DNA from: Deltaproteobacteria bacterium
GTDB taxonomy: Bacteria > Myxococcota > UBA796 > SXON01
Assembly (NCBI GenBank): GCA_947483545.1
Contig: CANKNP010000271.1
Span: forward strand, 1-7,416
Direction: 5' to 3'
Length of the DNA stretch: 7,416 bases
This document shows positions 6,365 to 7,416 of this stretch, piece after piece. Position 1 is the stretch's first letter. Every line of letters begins with the position of its first letter. The notes below the pieces were generated by a model. The model ran no database searches. It was not told the DNA's origin and saw only the letters and a list, made by a program, of their open reading frames with translations. The position numbers and the translations under genes were made by a program.

Positions 6365-7416
6365 ATGCGGCTCCGCTTCACCATCCTCCTTTTGATCGGT
6401 TGCACGCGCAAAAGCGCCGACGACATCGGCGTGGACGTGTTCGCCGACACCGGCGATACCTCCAGCGACTCCTCCTCGAACCCGGATCAGGACGGCGACG
6501 GGTGGACGACCGACGCCGGGGACTGCGATGATGCCGATGCCAGCGTGATCCCGGGGGCGGGGATGTTCGCTTCCTGGTCGCCGTTGTGGTCCGAGCTGCC
6601 GGTGGAGGGCGCGATCGGTAGACCGGTACTCGCGGACTTGAACGCCGATGGTTGGCTGGACATCACCGTGGCCGGTGAGGGAAGCGTCACAACGTGGTTG
6701 GGCGACGGCGGGCCGGTTTTTCGCCCAGGTGGGAGCGCCGCGGTCACCGCCAGCGATGTTGCGGCGGGCGACGTAGACGCGGACGGGAACGTCGATGTCG
6801 TCGCGTTGGTGGCGGGGCGGCTGGCCTTCATCCCGGGGGTCGGGGACGGCACACTCGGGGAGGCACACGCCTCCGTCCCCCTCGACTGCGTCGCCCCGAT
6901 CCGAATCGCGCTGGCGCCGCTCGATCTCACGGACGGGGACGATGCGTTCGTCGCGTGCGCGGATCCCGCCTATGAGCTCACCTGGGGCCCCGATTTGACC
7001 GGCCGGGGCGCGGTGAGCCTGACCGCGCCAGTCACCGCCCTCGTCACCGCCGACCTGGACACCGACGGCGACCCGGACTTTGCGATGGGGGGAAACGGTG
7101 GTCGCACGCTGACAGTCGCGATCCGGAGCGAGGACCAGGGGGTCACGACGAGCACGCTGGATGCGTGGGGTGGCGCGCAGACGCTGACGGCCGGAGATCT
7201 GGACGCGGACGGCGATCTCGACCTCGCCTTCGGCTACGACTGGGACAACGACTTCTCGTTGCTCGTGAACGGCACGAGCGAGGGCGACCCGCAAGGGTGG
7301 GCCACCCGATTTGTGACGGAGTACGACGACAGTTGGGACTCCGAATACCTCATCGCAGACGCCCTCCAGGCCGGGGACGTCGATGGCGACGGCCTTGGCG
7401 ACCTGATCCTGCTCCA
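6365..7416 (+). CDS. FG-GAP/VCBS repeat lipoprotein with MopE-type metal-binding motif, 3' end cut by window edge
   Basis: At least 350 residues, open to the right edge. The N-terminus MRLRFTILLLIGC carries the lipobox L-I-G-C (C13), so the protein is likely lipidated and exported. A short Asp/Ser-rich linker (about 19-40) leads into D41-Q-D-G-D-G-W, then D53-C-D-D-A-D-A-S-V-I-P-G (ending at 64), the signature of the putative metal-binding motif found in MopE-like proteins. The rest consists of FG-GAP/VCBS repeats with calcium-binding D-x-D-x-D-G loops: ADLNADGWLD (90-99), GDVDADGNVD (135-144), a degenerate LDLTDGDD (about 186-193), ADLDTDGDPD (229-238), GDLDADGDLD (about 276-285) and GDVDGDGLGD near the edge. 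Such repeats fold as blades of a beta-propeller and usually serve binding or adhesion at the cell surface. It is divergent from the SUMF1 lipoprotein with 57 bp between starts. The ligand is unknown. Confidence 0.9.
   Translation, partial: MRLRFTILLLIGCTRKSADDIGVDVFADTGDTSSDSSSNPDQDGDGWTTDAGDCDDADASVIPGAGMFASWSPLWSELPVEGAIGRPVLADLNADGWLDITVAGEGSVTTWLGDGGPVFRPGGSAAVTASDVAAGDVDADGNVDVVALVAGRLAFIPGVGDGTLGEAHASVPLDCVAPIRIALAPLDLTDGDDAFVACADPAYELTWGPDLTGRGAVSLTAPVTALVTADLDTDGDPDFAMGGNGGRTLTVAIRSEDQGVTTSTLDAWGGAQTLTAGDLDADGDLDLAFGYDWDNDFSLLVNGTSEGDPQGWATRFVTEYDDSWDSEYLIADALQAGDVDGDGLGDLILL

Noticed and set aside
6308..7294. N-terminal extension of the SUMF1 lipoprotein frame for a further 329 codons
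   Set aside because: The extension lies opposite the FG-GAP lipoprotein gene, reads as Arg/Val-rich nonsense, and would bury the lipoprotein signal at 6307.

Overview
The window is high-GC DNA from a Gram-negative bacterium. Two neighbouring lipoproteins, one with an Asp-Thr/Asp-Ser linker and SUMF1 domain and one with a MopE-type metal-binding motif and FG-GAP repeats, together with an ExbB/TolQ-type channel protein and a sterol-desaturase-like hydroxylase, are the style of gene content common in Myxococcota and related deltaproteobacterial lineages. That placement is an inference from gene style. There is no rRNA or other marker gene in the window. No tRNA, rRNA, CRISPR array or transposase was recognised.

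Layout. The left end (1-1429) carries two minus-strand genes: an AbiEii/AbiGii-like nucleotidyltransferase (794-1429) and, downstream of it, a MotA/TolQ/ExbB proton-channel protein (702 to beyond the left edge). Divergent from them is a translationally coupled pair on the plus strand. The first is a small single-span membrane protein with three copies of an ATKSG motif (1579-2034). The second is a fatty acid hydroxylase/sterol desaturase family enzyme (2031-2960) that starts at a GTG overlapping the first gene's stop. A mostly non-coding stretch of about 350 bp (2961-3313) follows, holding a short tandem repeat and a coding-like relic. Next comes a second coupled pair: a Tat-signal protein resembling gluconate 2-dehydrogenase subunit 3 (3314-3817) and a 500-residue GMC oxidoreductase (3814-5316), overlapping by ATGA. 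They look like the small chaperone/export subunit and the FAD catalytic subunit of one periplasmic dehydrogenase. An inverted repeat separates this pair from a convergent lipoprotein gene with a SUMF1/FGE-like domain (5351-6307). That gene is divergent, across 57 bp, from an FG-GAP/VCBS lipoprotein (6365 to beyond the right edge).

The most unusual feature is about 185 bp of densely palindromic DNA (around 2250-2437) sitting in frame inside the hydroxylase gene. It folds on paper into at least four consecutive hairpins and encodes about 60 Pro/Arg/Ala/Ser-rich residues between two membrane segments, while all the catalytic histidine boxes downstream stay intact. It resembles a palindromic element inserted into a coding gene without breaking the frame. 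A second case may occur at the left edge, where the ExbB-like reading frame runs out through two strong GC palindromes. The ATKSG-repeat protein coupled to the hydroxylase is the other feature I could not match to a known family. I see no clear multi-gene defence or biosynthetic system; the nucleotidyltransferase stands alone without a recognisable antitoxin.
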